This document shows, in pieces, positions 44,951 through 57,303 of a DNA stretch of 64,000 nt. Under the pieces are notes generated by a model. That model made no database searches, was not told where the DNA came from, and saw nothing but the letters and a program-made list of their open reading frames with translations. The stretch is from Lathyrus oleraceus (Eukaryota > Streptophyta > Magnoliopsida > Fabales > Fabaceae). Location of the stretch: contig NC_066579.1 in assembly GCF_024323335.1 (NCBI RefSeq), forward strand, positions 240,473,652 to 240,537,651. Reading direction: 5' to 3'. The translations under genes were made by a program, and so were the position numbers. The stretch's first letter is position 1. Each line of letters opens with the position of its first letter.

Positions 44951-45163
44951 ATACTTTGGGTGTTAACACTTTCCCTCTATGTAACCAACCCCTTTACCTG
45001 TAATCTCTGACATTTTATTAGTTTTGATTTGAAAACTTATTATATTTGGGTTTTGTTCGTACTTTTCCCTTTTCCTTTGGAAACAATAAAAGCGCAGTGG
45101 CGGCTCTAGTTTTATTAACGTCAAGTTTATCCATAGCTTGATGGTCATGAATTTACCGCTACA

Positions 45164-47614
45164 ATATGATATTTCTTCAGCAAAAATGTCTTACCCTTTA
45201 TGTCGTGATTTGGGGTACGGCCTCGACTTCCACCCATTTAGTGAAGTAGCCAACTACCACTATGAGAAACTTTAATTTCCTGATAGCTACAAGAAAGGGA
45301 CTGAGGATGTATGCCCCCGATTGATAGAAAGGTCATGGGGATATTACTAAATGTAACAACTCCTCTGGAGAGTGTATGATGGAAGCGTAAATATGACATT
45401 TCCCATAACAACTTACAAACTGTGCACAATCTTGTAACATACATGGCCAATAGTAACCGACCCTGAGTTTTTTTCCAGATAAAGCTCTTCCTCCAATATG
45501 GCCTTTGCATACTCCTTCATGTACTTCCTTCATGATGAGTCCTACATCTTATTCGGTGACACATCTCAACATTGGAGAAGATCTACCTATCTTGTATAAC
45601 TGATCGGCCACCAAGAGGTATCAGGAAGATATCCTTTTGATGCATTGCGCCCCAGTCTCTTTATTTGGTAACCCATCATGTGTTAAATATTGAATTATAG
45701 GTTTCATCTAACCCTTTGAATTTTCCCATACCATAACCTCTTCCACTTATATGCTCAAAGCTTCTAAAGTTTCTTGGATTACCGTCCTATTTAGCCTTGG
45801 GCCCTTAGTGCTGGCTAATTGGGCTAACATATCGGTTGGTATTTTCCTCTGGAAGAATATGTCTTATCTTAAATTTTGTGAAGCCTTTGTCTAATTGTAG
45901 AGCTCATTGTAGGTACTTAAGTTGTAGTGTATCCTTTGTCTGAAAGTATCCCTTGATTTGACTAGCTACCGATTATGACTTGGTTCGAAGCAGTAGATGA
46001 GAAACTATGACTTCTTTGGCTAGCTTCAAACCAGCAATCAACGCTTCGTGCTCTACTTGATTGTTGTTGGCTTGAAAACTGAAGCAAAGAAACCGATCTA
46101 GTATCAACTCCCCTGGTCGTTCTAGCACTATTCCTGCTCCATTACCCTTGAGGTTAGACAAACCATCTACTGATAGGATCCATTGCTCTAGAATCTCCTC
46201 CGGGTGGGTGAGGTCAATTCTATTAAGAAATTTGCCAATACCTTTGACTTGATGATGTTTTAGGGTGCATATGTGATATCATACTCGGATAATTCTACCG
46301 CTCATGTTACTGCTCTGTCTGCCAGGTGTGGCTTCTTCAAGATCCATTTTATGGGTTAGTTTGTTTTGACTATTATAAGATGTCAGTGGAAGTACTGCCT
46401 GAGTTTCCTGGAGGTAACCACTACTACCAAAGCTAGTCGTTCAATCTTCGGATAATAAATTTCTGCTCCTTTGAGGACCTTGTTAACAAAATAGACTAGT
46501 CTTTCATCTCCCTTGCTATCTTGAACCAATACCGAGCTAATTATCTTCTAGGATACGGCTAAATACAAGATGAGAGGTGAGTTTTCCTTTGGACGAACTA
46601 TGATCGATGGGGCAATAAGAATTTCTTCAACTCCCCAACCACCTTTTCACATTCTTCTGTCCACACGAATTCTTCCGATTTCTTTATAGTTGCAAAGAAG
46701 TGTATGGACTTGTCACCTGCACAAGAAAGAAATTGGGATAAGGCAACTAGCCTCCCAGTTAGTTGTTGAACTTCTTTTACAGGCGTGGAGCTTCTCATAT
46801 CAATGATTTCTTGGCACATGTCCGTGTTTGCTTCTATTCCCCGGTGTGTTAGCATGAATCCTAGGAATTACTGGCTTGTACCGCAAAGGTGCATTTGTCA
46901 AGATTAAGTCTAATGTCAGACTTCCTTATTAATTCAAAAGTTTCCCTCAAGTCATCTACATGTTTACTTCTGCATGTGTCTTGACTAACATGTCGTCCAC
47001 ATAAACTTCAAGATTTCTTCCTATCTACGACGAGAACACCATATACATTAACCTTTGATACGTAGCCCCCTACATTTTTTAGACCAAAAGGCATTACTTC
47101 GTAGTAATAGTTGTTCCAGACGGTCATGAATGTCGTTTTGGGAGAATCAGTCGGGTTCGTCCTTATTTGATTATAACCTGAGTAGGCATCCATGAAGTTG
47201 AGCAAATGTAATCATGACGTAGCGTTTATCAATCTATAAATATGTGGTAATAGATAGGGGTCCTTTGGCAAAGCTTTGTTGAGATCGATGAAGTCTACGC
47301 ACATATGCCATTTTACTGACTTCTTCTTCACCATGTAGACATTGGACAGCCAGGTAGGATATTTTATCTCCTATATAAACTCGGCTTTCAAAAGCTTTCC
47401 AATATCTTCCATGCATGTCTTCCTTTTTTATTCTCCATTCTTTTGCTTCTTCTGGGCCATAACGTTTAACAACAAATCGAGTGAGAGTTGATGGCATACC
47501 ACATTTAGGTCAATTACAGGCATGTCTGATGGTTTCCATTCGAAGAGATTGATTTTGTCTCTTAACATCTTGACGATATATGATTCCTCTTCTTGATATA
47601 GCCCCGAGCCTATC
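45164..47614 (-). pseudogene. Element J: decayed Tat/Retand-like pol (RT, RNase H, integrase)
   Basis: Read on the minus strand from 47614 down: a linker (INLFEWKPSDMP, 47530s), RT (PTWLSNVYMVKK, CVDFIDLNKALPKDPY, FMDAYSGYNQIR near 47190, MPFGLKNVG near 47090), connection (QLTGRLVALSQFLS near 46750), an archaeal-type RNase H (GNGAGIVLE, NNQVEHEALIAGLKLA, 45990-46160) and integrase finger and core start (HEGVCKGHIGG, YFTKWVEAE near 45230). Many stops and frame shifts break it. The wording is that of Tat/Retand pol, not of Ogre. Element C inserted in its integrase at 45163/45164. Copia element I abuts it at 47614/47615. It is the oldest layer visible. Confidence 0.85.
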
Positions 47615-48636
47615 TATTAGAAGATAGTACCGATCTAGAGGGGGGTTAAATAGAACAGTTTTTGAAATTTACCGCTTTTTAAAAATGTTTTCAACGGTTG
47701 TGAAAGCACCCTAGATTACAATCGTCTAAATGATTTGTTAATGGAAATATCGAATATGCGTGAAACCAAATGGAATAACTACGATAGAGATAATCAACCA
47801 CTATTTAAATCAAGCGATTAACTACCACAATCCTTGATATTGTTACCTCTAATAATACATTAACACAATAAGAGAGCAAGTAAAATATTAATATATTTCC
47901 GTGAGATTAATTTTATTGAACACTTGGAGAGCACTCCACACCAAGTTTCAATTTCACTCAAATTGAATGTGTAGAATTTTACTCAGTTGTAATCAAAGTG
48001 ATTGCATCAATTTATCGAACAAGTACTATGCACAACAATCAAGCGAGATTGATTTTACTATTAATTTCACACAAAATGTAATTCCCTCAATTCTAAATCT
48101 AGAATTGGGATATATTTATTATTAAGTTGCAAAGTTGATACAAGATAAGAAATGATCGCCACAAATCAACCCCTAGTGTTGTTGCAGATCATATTCGCTT
48201 CTCTCCCCTTGATTCGAGTTGAACCAAGTACTTCAAGCGCTTCGAACAAACCTCTGGTTATAGCTACCTTATGCAGAACTCCACGTTCTCCAAAACTTCA
48301 GCTCAGATGATATCGATTGCAAGTCACTTGAACCCCACCGTTCTTCAAACTTTTCACTCGGTTGAATCTGTGAAGCAAAGGTTAGTGCGAAAACCCTAAA
48401 TTCTTGGAGGACAAAACCCCAATGGTTTTATTCAAGAAAAACCCACACAAAGCCTCAACCCAAACTAAGATTACATAGTCCTATTTGGACGTTATCACCA
48501 CAGCAATGCACAATGATCAACAAAAATTGTTATGTGTATTTGTTGAGAAATGCAATGGAGAATGAAGATGAATAGCACTTTGGTGTATATCTTTCACTTT
48601 TCTTGTTGGTTTTTTGTTGAAGAAGAGACTCTAGAA

Positions 48637-48644
48637 TATTTATA
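48637..48644 (-). promoter_or_regulatory. TATA box of LTR I
   Basis: TATAAATA on the minus strand (TATTTATA on the plus), in the context GCATCATATAAATATTC. Confidence 0.55.
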
Positions 48645-48719
48645 TGATGCATGGACAAGGTAACAGACATAACAAAATAATTTTGCAAAAATGCACAGTA
48701 GAAAATTGAGTGCCAACAG

Positions 48720-48900
48720 CGACCAGTCGACCTGTTCACACCCGAGGCAAAAACTACTCAAATGAAGCAGGCGATGAGTCGACTCAAACAGGGGATGAGT
48801 CGAATCAAATAAGATTTTTCCAGAGTTGAGTCGACTCATGACTCGACCTGTTCATACCCGAGAGTTACACTCCAAGTCATGAGTCAACTCAAAATTCTTA
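48720..48900 (-). repeat. Palindromic GAGTCGACTC repeats in LTR I
   Basis: Exact or near copies of GAGTCGACTC occur at about 48776, 48797, 48826 and 48838, with related CAGTCGACCTGTTCACACCC and CTCGACCTGTTCATACCC at about 48724 and 48842. The last copies are decayed (GAGTCAACTC). The array lies upstream of the minus-strand TATA box and so in U3. SIRE/Maximus LTRs of legumes often carry such repeats. Confidence 0.7.
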
Positions 48901-49160
48901 AACTGTCAAAAATGAGTTTTTGATATTTTGGTCAATTCAAACCATTTTCTTATGAACCTAAGGTACGGATGATGATCAAGTGAATTATTCACATCTATGA
49001 AATTCTTCTATATGCATGGACTCATTTCACTTATACTTTGAGCATATTGGAGGATGAATGCATTTTATGATATGATGAGACTGTCCAAAGCACACATTAT
49101 GAGCAACTAAAAAGGATTGACATCATTAAAATAAGGACAATGGATATTTGCCCTCACATA

Positions 49161-49175
49161 CTCCCCCTTTCTTAT
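49161..49175 (-). other. Polypurine tract of element I
   Basis: AAGAAAGGGGGAG on the minus strand, ending two bases before the LTR. Two further purine-rich tracts lie at about 49219 and 49290 (AGGGGGAG type); such repeated tracts occur in SIRE-lineage elements. Confidence 0.65.
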
Positions 49176-49783
49176 GAGGGCAAATTGTGGCACAATCGCG
49201 TACTTTGATAGACACTCTCCCCCTGATTTTATGCATGCCTTTTTCAAAAATTCTGCTATTATAAATATGCTATTGTGTTTCCATTGCTTCTCCCCCTTTG
49301 ACAACATCAAAAAGAAACAATGATACGGTCAACGGGAAACAAAGATATTCATAAGCACTTAGTCAACTACTTTGCAACAGATAGACATTAACAACCATGC
49401 ACATAACTTGAAGTCAATGAAAGAATTATAGGCATAAATATTGCACGGAGCAAAAGAAAATAAGTAAATAACATTGCCACATTTGTTTAGAATAAACTTT
49501 AAGACAAATAATTAAATACAGTAACATGCATGTTAAATATGATACCTAAGCAAGTTCAAGTAGAATTCAAACATAGAAATTGATCAAACATAGATCAAAC
49601 CATAAAATGAACATCAAGAATACATAGATCAAGTATATACATACATAATTGATCAATATAGGTCAAATATATAGGAACGATATTACCTCCAATGATGATA
49701 GACGACGAGTGCCCTCGCATAGTCCGCACTTATAAATCAAGGAATAGACCGGCATAGATATAGGGCAAGCATCATATATAGAT
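49176..49783 (-). other. 3' non-coding region of element I
   Basis: About 600 bases between the end of the copia pol and the 3' LTR, A/T-rich, with no sustained frame. SIRE/Maximus elements sometimes carry an env-like ORF at this place; I see none here. Confidence 0.6.
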
Positions 49784-52700
49784 TTAAACACGGTCCGAGA
49801 TGTCAAGAACACCAAGTTCCCTACGGATGTGGAAGAAAGGCTCTGTTGCAAGTGGTTTTGGGAATATATCGGCAAGTTGATTTTTGCTATTAACATGCTT
49901 GAAGACAACATCACCTTTCTCAACATGATCCTTAAGGAAGTGATACCGAATTTCAATATGTTTAGTGCGTGAATGTAATATAGGATTTTTGGTTAAATTG
50001 ATGGCACTTGTGTTGTCACAAAAAATGGGAATACGTTCAAGTTGAACATTGAAGTCGAGTAATTGTTGTTTGAGCCATAAAATTTGAGTGTAACAATTAC
50101 CCACAGCAACGTATTCCGCCTCGGCTGTTGACAAAGCAACTGAAACTTGATTTTTATTGTGCCAACTCACTAAGGAATTTGAATAAAAATGACAAGTGAC
50201 ACTAGTGTTTTTCCTACCCAATTTTCAACCGACAAAGTCGGAATCGGAGTAGCCAACCAAAGAGCAATCACTTCCCTTAGAAAACTAAAGCCCATACTTT
50301 GAAGTACCACTGAGGTATCTAAGTATGTGTTTGACGGCCTTTAAATGTGATTCTTTGGGATATGATTGATACCTAGCACACATACATACATTAAACATTA
50401 TATTTGGTCTAGATGTGGTAAGATAGAGGAGGGAACCGATCATACCTATATACCTTTTTATGTCTATAACCTTACTATTTTCATCCTGATCCATATTAAC
50501 CGCAGTAGGAATTTGAGTGTCGATTACTTTGGAGTTTTCTATATCGAAGTGCATGAGTAACTCATTGCAATAATTCGTTTGGCTCACAAAAGTTCTTTCT
50601 TCAAGTTGCTTGATTTGAAGTTCGAGGAAGTATTTTAGCTCCCCCATCATGCTCATTTCAAGTTCTCCCTACATCAACTTAGAGAATTCTTTGACCAAAT
50701 TTATGTTAGTAGATCCAAAAATAATGTCATCTACATAGACTTGAACTAAAATAGAATATTTTCCTTGATGCTTAATAAAAAGGGTTGTATCAACCTTCCC
50801 TCTTAAGAATCATTGTTCTATTAGAAATTTTCTAAGACGCTCATACCATGCCCTATGGGCTTGTTTGAGACCGTACAAAGCACGTTTAAGCTTATAAACA
50901 TAGTTAGGATGATCATAATTTTCAAAATCGGGAGGTTGAGATACATAGACCTCTTCATTAGTGTGACCGTTTAGGAAAACGCTCTTAACATCCATTTGAG
51001 ATAATTTGAAATTTTGAGAACAAGCATATGCAAGCAAAAGGCGTATAGCCTCGAGTCGGGCAACCGGAGCATAAGTTTCCTCGTAGTCGATGTCTTCCTC
51101 TTGGTTATACCCTTGAGCAACAAGGCGAGCCTTATTGCGATTTATACCTCCATTTTCGTCTAACTTGTTCCTAAACACCCATTTAGTGTCGATTACTCGA
51201 TGGTCTCGCGGAGGGGGAACAAGATCCCACACCTCATTTCTTTTGAACTGATTAAGTTCCTCTTGCATCGCTAAAAACCAATGTTCATCGAGTAATGCGT
51301 CTTTGGAGTTTTTAGGCTCAATTTGAGAGACGAAAGTGAAATGATAACAAAAGTTACCTATCTTTGACCGTGTGGTAACTCCCTTTGAGATATCTTCTAG
51401 AATATTATCGATGAGATGATCCTTAAAAGATTTCCATTCCAAAGAAAGATCATTTTTATTAATCGAATGATCCTCCTCTTTCTTTTCAGATATGTGATTT
51501 GGATCCTCCTCAGCTTTTTCCGGATGGGGTTCAACACTATTTTCTTCTTGATCTTTTATTATGTCTTCCGAAGGAACACCTGCACCATCAACAATAATAC
51601 CTTCTCCGACAATTTTTGGATAAGATTCATCAAAGGAAACATGCACAGATTCTTCAACAATAAGTAACCTTTTGTTGTATACTCTATATGCTTTACTAGA
51701 TTGAGAGTATCCGAGAAAGATACCTTCATAGGCTTTTGAGTCAAATTTACCAAGGTTTTATTTACCATTATTTAATACAAAGCATTTACATCTGAAGACA
51801 TGAAGATGTGAAACATTAGGCTTCCTTCCCTTTAGCAATTCATAAGGGGTTTTGTTTAGAATAGGACGGATGAGTATCCTATTCAATACATAACAAGCTG
51901 TATTTATGGCATCGGCCCAAAAATATTTAGGAAGGTCGTTTTCATTGATCATAGTCCTTCCAAGCTCTTCTAAAATTCGGTTTTAACGTTCCACTACTCC
52001 ATTTTGTTGTGGAGTTCTTGGAGCAGAAAAATTATGATCAATATCGTTTGTTTCACAAAATTCCTCAAAGAGGTGGTTTTCAAATTCACCTCTGTGATCA
52101 CTTTAAATAGTAACTATGCTAGTGTTCAATTTGTTTTGAGACATCTTGGCAAATTTTTCAAAAGCAGAAAAAGTGTCACTTTTACTTGCTAAGAAGATGG
52201 TCCAATAAAATCTAGAGTAGTCATCTACTATAACAAAACCATAGTAGTTTTCACCTAGACTTTTAATTCTAGAAGGTCCAAAAAGGTCCATATGGAGAAG
52301 TTCAAGGGGTCTCATTGTGGAAACAATATTTTTAGATTTAAAAGAGATCCTTGTTTGATTTCCTATTTGGCACATGTCACATAAGTCAAAGTTGATTTTG
52401 GGAAGACCAACTACTAGATCTTTTGCAACAACTTTATTTAGCAAGTCAAAGTTGACATGCGATAATCGCCTATGCCAAAGCCACGAGTCTTCACTCATGG
52501 AGACGATACATTTAGCGTCTGTCAAAGATACTTCATTCAAGTCAAGCATGTATACATTATTTTCCCTCCATCCCTTAAGCACATCATTCTTTTTATCATT
52601 ATGTTCAATCATGCAACAATCTTTTGAAAATGATACTTTATATCCTTTGTCATATAATTGGCTAATACTAATGAGATTGTGCTTAAGGCCTTTAACTAAA

Positions 52701-52879
52701 AAGATGTCTGAGATGATAGTAGAGGAGGGATTACCTACACTACCTTTTCCGAGTCTAGCTCCCTTGTTATTATCACCGTACGTTACAAACCCTTTCTTCT
52801 TAGCCACAAATTCAAAGAACAAGGAAATGTCACTCGTCATGTGTCATGAGCATCCATTATCGAGAACCCATGTTCTCTC
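49784..52879 (-). pseudogene. Element I: Ty1/copia pol (protease end, integrase, RT, RNase H), broken
   Basis: Read on the minus strand from 52879: a protease active-site remnant (DNGCS then a stop, where Arg is usual), GAG-pre-integrase (LWHRRLSHVNFD), integrase core (MDLFGPSRIKS, near 52290), PQQNG (52000s), a linker, RT ([38 protein letters not shown] near 50850, VYVDDIIFG near 50725) and RNase H (STAEAEYVA near 50125, DNTSAINL, RTKHIEIRYHFLKDH). Residue choices match SIRE/Maximus. Stops or breaks occur at about 52840, 52100, 51985, 51757, 50808, 50660, 50290 and 50225. The gag part is cut off by G at 52880. Several RT stretches remain open, so decay is moderate. Confidence 0.9.
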
Positions 52880-55660
52880 TGTAACACCGCGTTTTTTATT
52901 ATATATTTTATTATATTTTAATTGTTTGAATTATGGATTTTGATGATTTATTTTATGGCTGGGTGTTGGCGGAGTACGTATCATTGAGTTAGGGGTATGG
53001 AGGGATGATAGAAGTAAGTAGAATAATTTAGAATTGTTTTGATAATTAAAAATAATTTTTTATTTATTTTTATTATATTAATTAGTGAAGATAGAATAAT
53101 TGGACCAAATATGAGAAATTGAGAAAGTTAGTGGGAGGAAGGAATATAAAATAATTAAGTTTGGGCCAAGTTGGTGATTTGAAAAGTTTACCCTAAAAAT
53201 AAAAAGTTAAAAGGAACCTAGGTTTAGGGAGATTTTTCAGAGTACGTGACATTTGAGAAAAAAGGAGCAAAGAGGCAATAGGAAAGGTGATCAAGGGAAG
53301 AGAGTAAAGGTTTCAATTCAGAATTTTTACAAGGAATTCAAGTAAGGGTGAAAACTTGTTCCAATAGTAATGAGTATGATAGAATGGTAGAATGGAGGAA
53401 CCTTTAACCTCCTTAGGATTGGGTGTTTTGATTCATAATTTTGAATTTGGATGTTATGATTGTTGTTATATGATGATTATATGATGAATTTTGTGTCCCT
53501 TATGTGCATATATTTTTCTATTTTTATGATTGAACATATATCCACCATTGTTATAATTTTGAAGGTTTTAGGCATAATCTTAAAACAATTATTAGATGAT
53601 TTAATTGTGTTAAAACTGTATATTAACTTTAGATAATTAGAGTATTGCATGGATTGTAATTTTCTAAGCGTTTGGCTTTTTACGGAATCGAAATCGGAGG
53701 TCCAGAAAGCCTCCAATGATGAAAAATGCAGAAAATTCTACATTCTATTTGTCACGACCGCGCTCATCGCGAGAGGCTTTTTTTGTGTTTTTCTGTCAAA
53801 ATTGCTTTGTCCATAACTTTTGATCCGTAAGTACAAACCGAGTTCCGTTTGAAGCGTTGGATATTTGAAATAGAGGACTATAATTTTGTTTCAGGGTTAA
53901 AATAATTTTGGTGATTATTTCATAGACGTTTTAGGGGTTGAAGAAGATGTAAATTGTGTTGGAAATTTTAGAAAACAACAACTTTTTAGTAACGCCTTCG
54001 TGCACGGTTTTGATCATAACTTTCAATTCGTGAATCATTTTGGGTTGGGGTTTGAAGCATTAGAAAGCTGATTCTAAGAGATATAAAGTGATGGTGATAA
54101 GTGAATTGATTGAGTATTATTCATATGCCTACTGTGTTCGTGAAGTTTTGTTCATATGTTCGGTTAATGAATTGTTGACATATCACGTAAGTCTGATTTT
54201 GATGTCGTTTGAAGCATTAGAAAGCTAATGCTAATACCTATAACATGGTAGTGATTGTTGAGATGTTTTAACAATATTAACATGTCTTCTATGTTAATAA
54301 ATGTATTGGTTTATGCGTTTGGTTGATGAATCGTTGCATTGTTGTAATATCATGGTGTGATAATTATGTTGTTATGTCGATGATGATAAGATGTTGACAA
54401 GTTGATTATGTTTATTGATATTATTCATGTGGTAACACGAATTGGTTGTTGCATGATGAATGATGTGATGCATAAATGATGAGATGTGTGTGAGGATCCT
54501 TTAGGTGAACCTTATTGTGTTGATGCATGTTATTTGAGAGTCATGCATTTTGGTGTACGGGCTTCGGTCCAATTTTGGTAAGCCTCGATTCTATGGTGAT
54601 GGATCGGGTGCAAGTACCTAATTCTTATTATGATGGATTAGTGAAGCGTTACCTATGTTGATGGTAATGAATTTTGGTGAGCCTCGATCCCATTGTGATG
54701 GATCGAGTGTGAGTAGATAATTCCTATTATGGGGGATTAGTGAAGCGTTACCTATGGTGATGGTAGCGATTTTGGTGTGCTCCGGTTCCAAGAGGGAATC
54801 AATCCTATGGTGGGAATCATGGAGTGAGATGAACCTGAGTGTTCATATTTGGTTCCACATGTATGTCGAGTTGATGTTTAGTACATTGCATAAGTGTTGC
54901 ATTTATATTGGTTGTTGTTGATGCGTTGTTGGATGAGATGTTGTTGCATATGATGTTAATGATAATTGAGATATGGTTTTGCATGATGTTGATGATAATT
55001 GAGATATTGTCGTGTATGATGTTGATTATGATTTAGATGTAAGAATATGATATATTGTTGTGCATGATTGTGTAGATGTTGTACTCTATTCTTCATTCTA
55101 TATTATTATTATTGAAATAAATTCTCACCCCTTTTGTTTGAATGTTGCCTTTAAATGGGCATCGTGCAGATACTCAAGAGTAGTATTGCTGAAGTAAGTG
55201 GAAGGTAGCTCTTGGATTACTTCTTTATTTTGTCGCTTTTACTAGTGGTACCTTGCTCTGATCATGTAACATTGGGTTGGGTTAAATGCTTATTTTATTC
55301 CTTATGTCTGATTATGTTGAATTAATAAGACTAATTTTGTTGTTGAGAATTCTTAAGATGTCAAGTTGATTGATTACAACTCTCTTATTTTATTATTACA
55401 ATTGAAGTTAAGACTAGTTGTTATTACTTGCTTTATCTTCAATAATTGTGATGATAATTCCGCTTCGATGATACTTTAAAATGGAAGTGAGCGTGAGGTG
55501 ATAAGTTATGAAATGTCTTATCATGTGAATATATAATACGGATAAGATGAGAAGTATGTCGTGTAAACATCCCAGGTATGATTCAGATAAATGGGATGTC
55601 ATGTAAACATCCTTATTACAAATGTGTGTATTGAAATTTACTGTTGAAACCCGTGTTACA
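52880..55660 (+). mobile_element. LTR G (Tekay-like chromovirus LTR, 2.8 kb)
   Basis: It starts TGTAACACCGCG and ends CCCGTGTTACA, giving terminal TGTAACAC/GTGTTACA. It has no coding sequence. Text near the right end, such as CCTTTAAATGGGCATCGTGC followed by AGATACTCAAGAG, is typical of Del/Tekay LTRs in plus orientation. It broke element I inside the protease. The left flank is CTCTC and the right flank AGAG followed at once by LTR E, so no duplication is seen. G may be the 5' LTR of an element whose interior was entered by E, or a truncated copy. Confidence 0.75.
54572..54768 (+). repeat. Tandem duplication of about 98 bp in LTR G
   Basis: A unit starting ATTTTGGT(A/G)AGCCTCGAT and holding GATGGATCG and TTAGTGAAGCGTTACCTATG occurs at 54572 and 54671; a third start at 54769 breaks off. 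Paired runs like this are common in Tekay-type LTRs. Confidence 0.75.
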
Positions 55661-57295
55661 AGAGTGTAGTACCCCAAAATTTTCCCTCCCTTTTTTCTTT
55701 TCACCACAGTTATGATTTGAGACTCATGCATGTGCATCATTTATTCATGATTAACACTCACTAACAAGCCTCGGAGATTCAATGCTTGTGGCGAATAAAG
55801 TCGGGAGTGTGGCCTGAAGATTGTGATATTGTTCATCATGTGGAGACACCTTGACTGTTGGATTCTTTGAGACCTTGATTCTCGAAGGTTGCACCATGGT
55901 ATTCATCAGGACATCCAAACCTTGATTCTTGAACTTGATTCCATTGGTATCTTGTGTTTGACCTTCTATCGCTGACTTGACTTTCAAACCCTGATTAAGA
56001 CCTATGGTTTGAGATGTTATCAGTGGAGCTTTGTGCTTGATCTAAAACCTTAATCAGGGATGGTGGTTGTTCAAATGCCTTCATTGGTAGACTTATAGAT
56101 TGATGATTAATCAAAACCTTAGCTTGTTGGTGCATAAGGGCCATGGGCCTCACTACTTGATGTGTGCTTAAGACCTTGATCAGATATGCCTGAAGTTGTT
56201 GGTTTGGTTTGAGGAACCTAGATCATGGGAAGGATTATTTGGTCATTACGATTTGCATCATGTCATTCATTATGTTCACTAGAGGATTATGATTGAACAG
56301 TGTCAATCATTCAAATGATCCATTTGATCCTTAATTCCATATGTCTTGTTGCATTGATTCGTCAGTACATTCATACTTCCATTCATTTCCTTTGACAACG
56401 GTCCATTTTCAGTCAAAGGCATTCACCCATCAGGGCACACATTATAATAGTCTTTGATTCTGGTTATGTCATCATATGCTCGGATTTGGATTTGGCATTG
56501 TTTGAAAGTGGAACCATACTTGATCATTGCACTTAGCGTAAGTGTCCATAATCATCTAATCATTGTTTCAAGTTAACCTTGATAATTCAGTTTAATTTGG
56601 AAATTTAAGTTGATTTGGAAAATCAAGTTAACCTTGATAATTCAATTTAATTTGGAAACTCAAATTGATTTAGATATTCAAGATTAATTTGGATAATTCA
56701 TGTTAAATTTGGAAATTTGAGTTGAGTTTGGAAATCTAATTTAATCGTTCAATCTTTTGTCATATTGATTTTAGGAAAACCAAAATCCACTTATGATGCA
56801 ACCCATTCTAAACCAATTATCCATCTACCTAAAATTAATATCCAAGCATAAAACAATGACCCATTTACATGACCCAAATGTCATGTCCAAATTTTACAAT
56901 TCATTAAGCCCATTGTACATATCCAAACCAAGACAAAATAAAGAAAAAAGACAATTGGAAAATAAGAAAGAACTAAAAACTGAAACAGTCAAAATGCAGG
57001 GTCCCACATAAACACATCAAAATGACGGAAGAAGCTAGCAGCAAAACACCGGCATTGCGTACCAAGCGCAGAAACGAAGAAATCCAGCCCATAGCAGAAA
57101 CACGCAGGAGCCACCAAAGTGCATAAACCCCGAAAGCGAACAAGCCACGCTCAAAATCGGCAATGCAAAAAGCCTGTCAATCCAAGCTCCAACGGAAACC
57201 AACTCTTAATAAACAAATTCACGGTGTTATCAATGTTTAACAGAATTACCCTGAAGAATTTTACGAAGGATAACAGAAGTTAACAGATTTGTAAC

Positions 57296-57303
57296 TATAT
57301 AAA
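57296..57303 (+). promoter_or_regulatory. TATA box of LTR E
   Basis: TATATAAA in the context GTAACTATATAAACAATTC, followed by C/T-rich text. It is 1.6 kb into the LTR, as in A, B and C. Confidence 0.6.

Larger units (their letters stand above)
40342..45163 (+). mobile_element. 3' LTR of element C (4822 bp, uninterrupted)
   Basis: It runs from TGTAAGACCCCAATTTTG to TTTACCGCTACA and provides the empty-site reference that proves the H insertion in LTR A. It holds the TATA box (41855), the GAACTACGAGG / TACGTAGGCA module (44766-44832), the AGTA hairpin (44935-44950) and GGAAACAATAAAAGCGC (45079). The following ATATG (45164-45168) is the presumed duplication; its partner is off the window. No gene inside. 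Confidence 0.9.
47615..49158 (-). mobile_element. 3' LTR of copia element I (SIRE/Maximus type)
   Basis: On the minus strand it starts TGTGAGGGCAAATATCC (49158) directly after a polypurine tract and ends near 47615 in CGGTACTATCTTCTAATA, where CTAACA is usual, so the end has decayed. Length is 1544 bp. A TATA box on the minus strand is at 48637-48644. The phrase ACCCCCCTCTAGATCGG near the end is typical of this lineage. The adjoining J sequence at 47610-47614 (CTATC) is the presumed duplication; its partner is not in view. The A/T-rich stretch 47640-48600 holds no gene. Confidence 0.8.

Noticed and set aside
52374..52943. 189-codon plus-strand frame opposite copia integrase
   Set aside because: Antisense shadow; the minus strand shows clear integrase motifs.
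52880..55660. G as a solo LTR with its own duplication
   Set aside because: Flanks CTCTC and AGAG do not match as a direct repeat.
52880..55660. G as a DNA transposon because of terminal TGTAACAC/GTGTTACA
   Set aside because: Short terminal inversions are usual for LTRs, and the interior has Tekay-like LTR text and no transposase.
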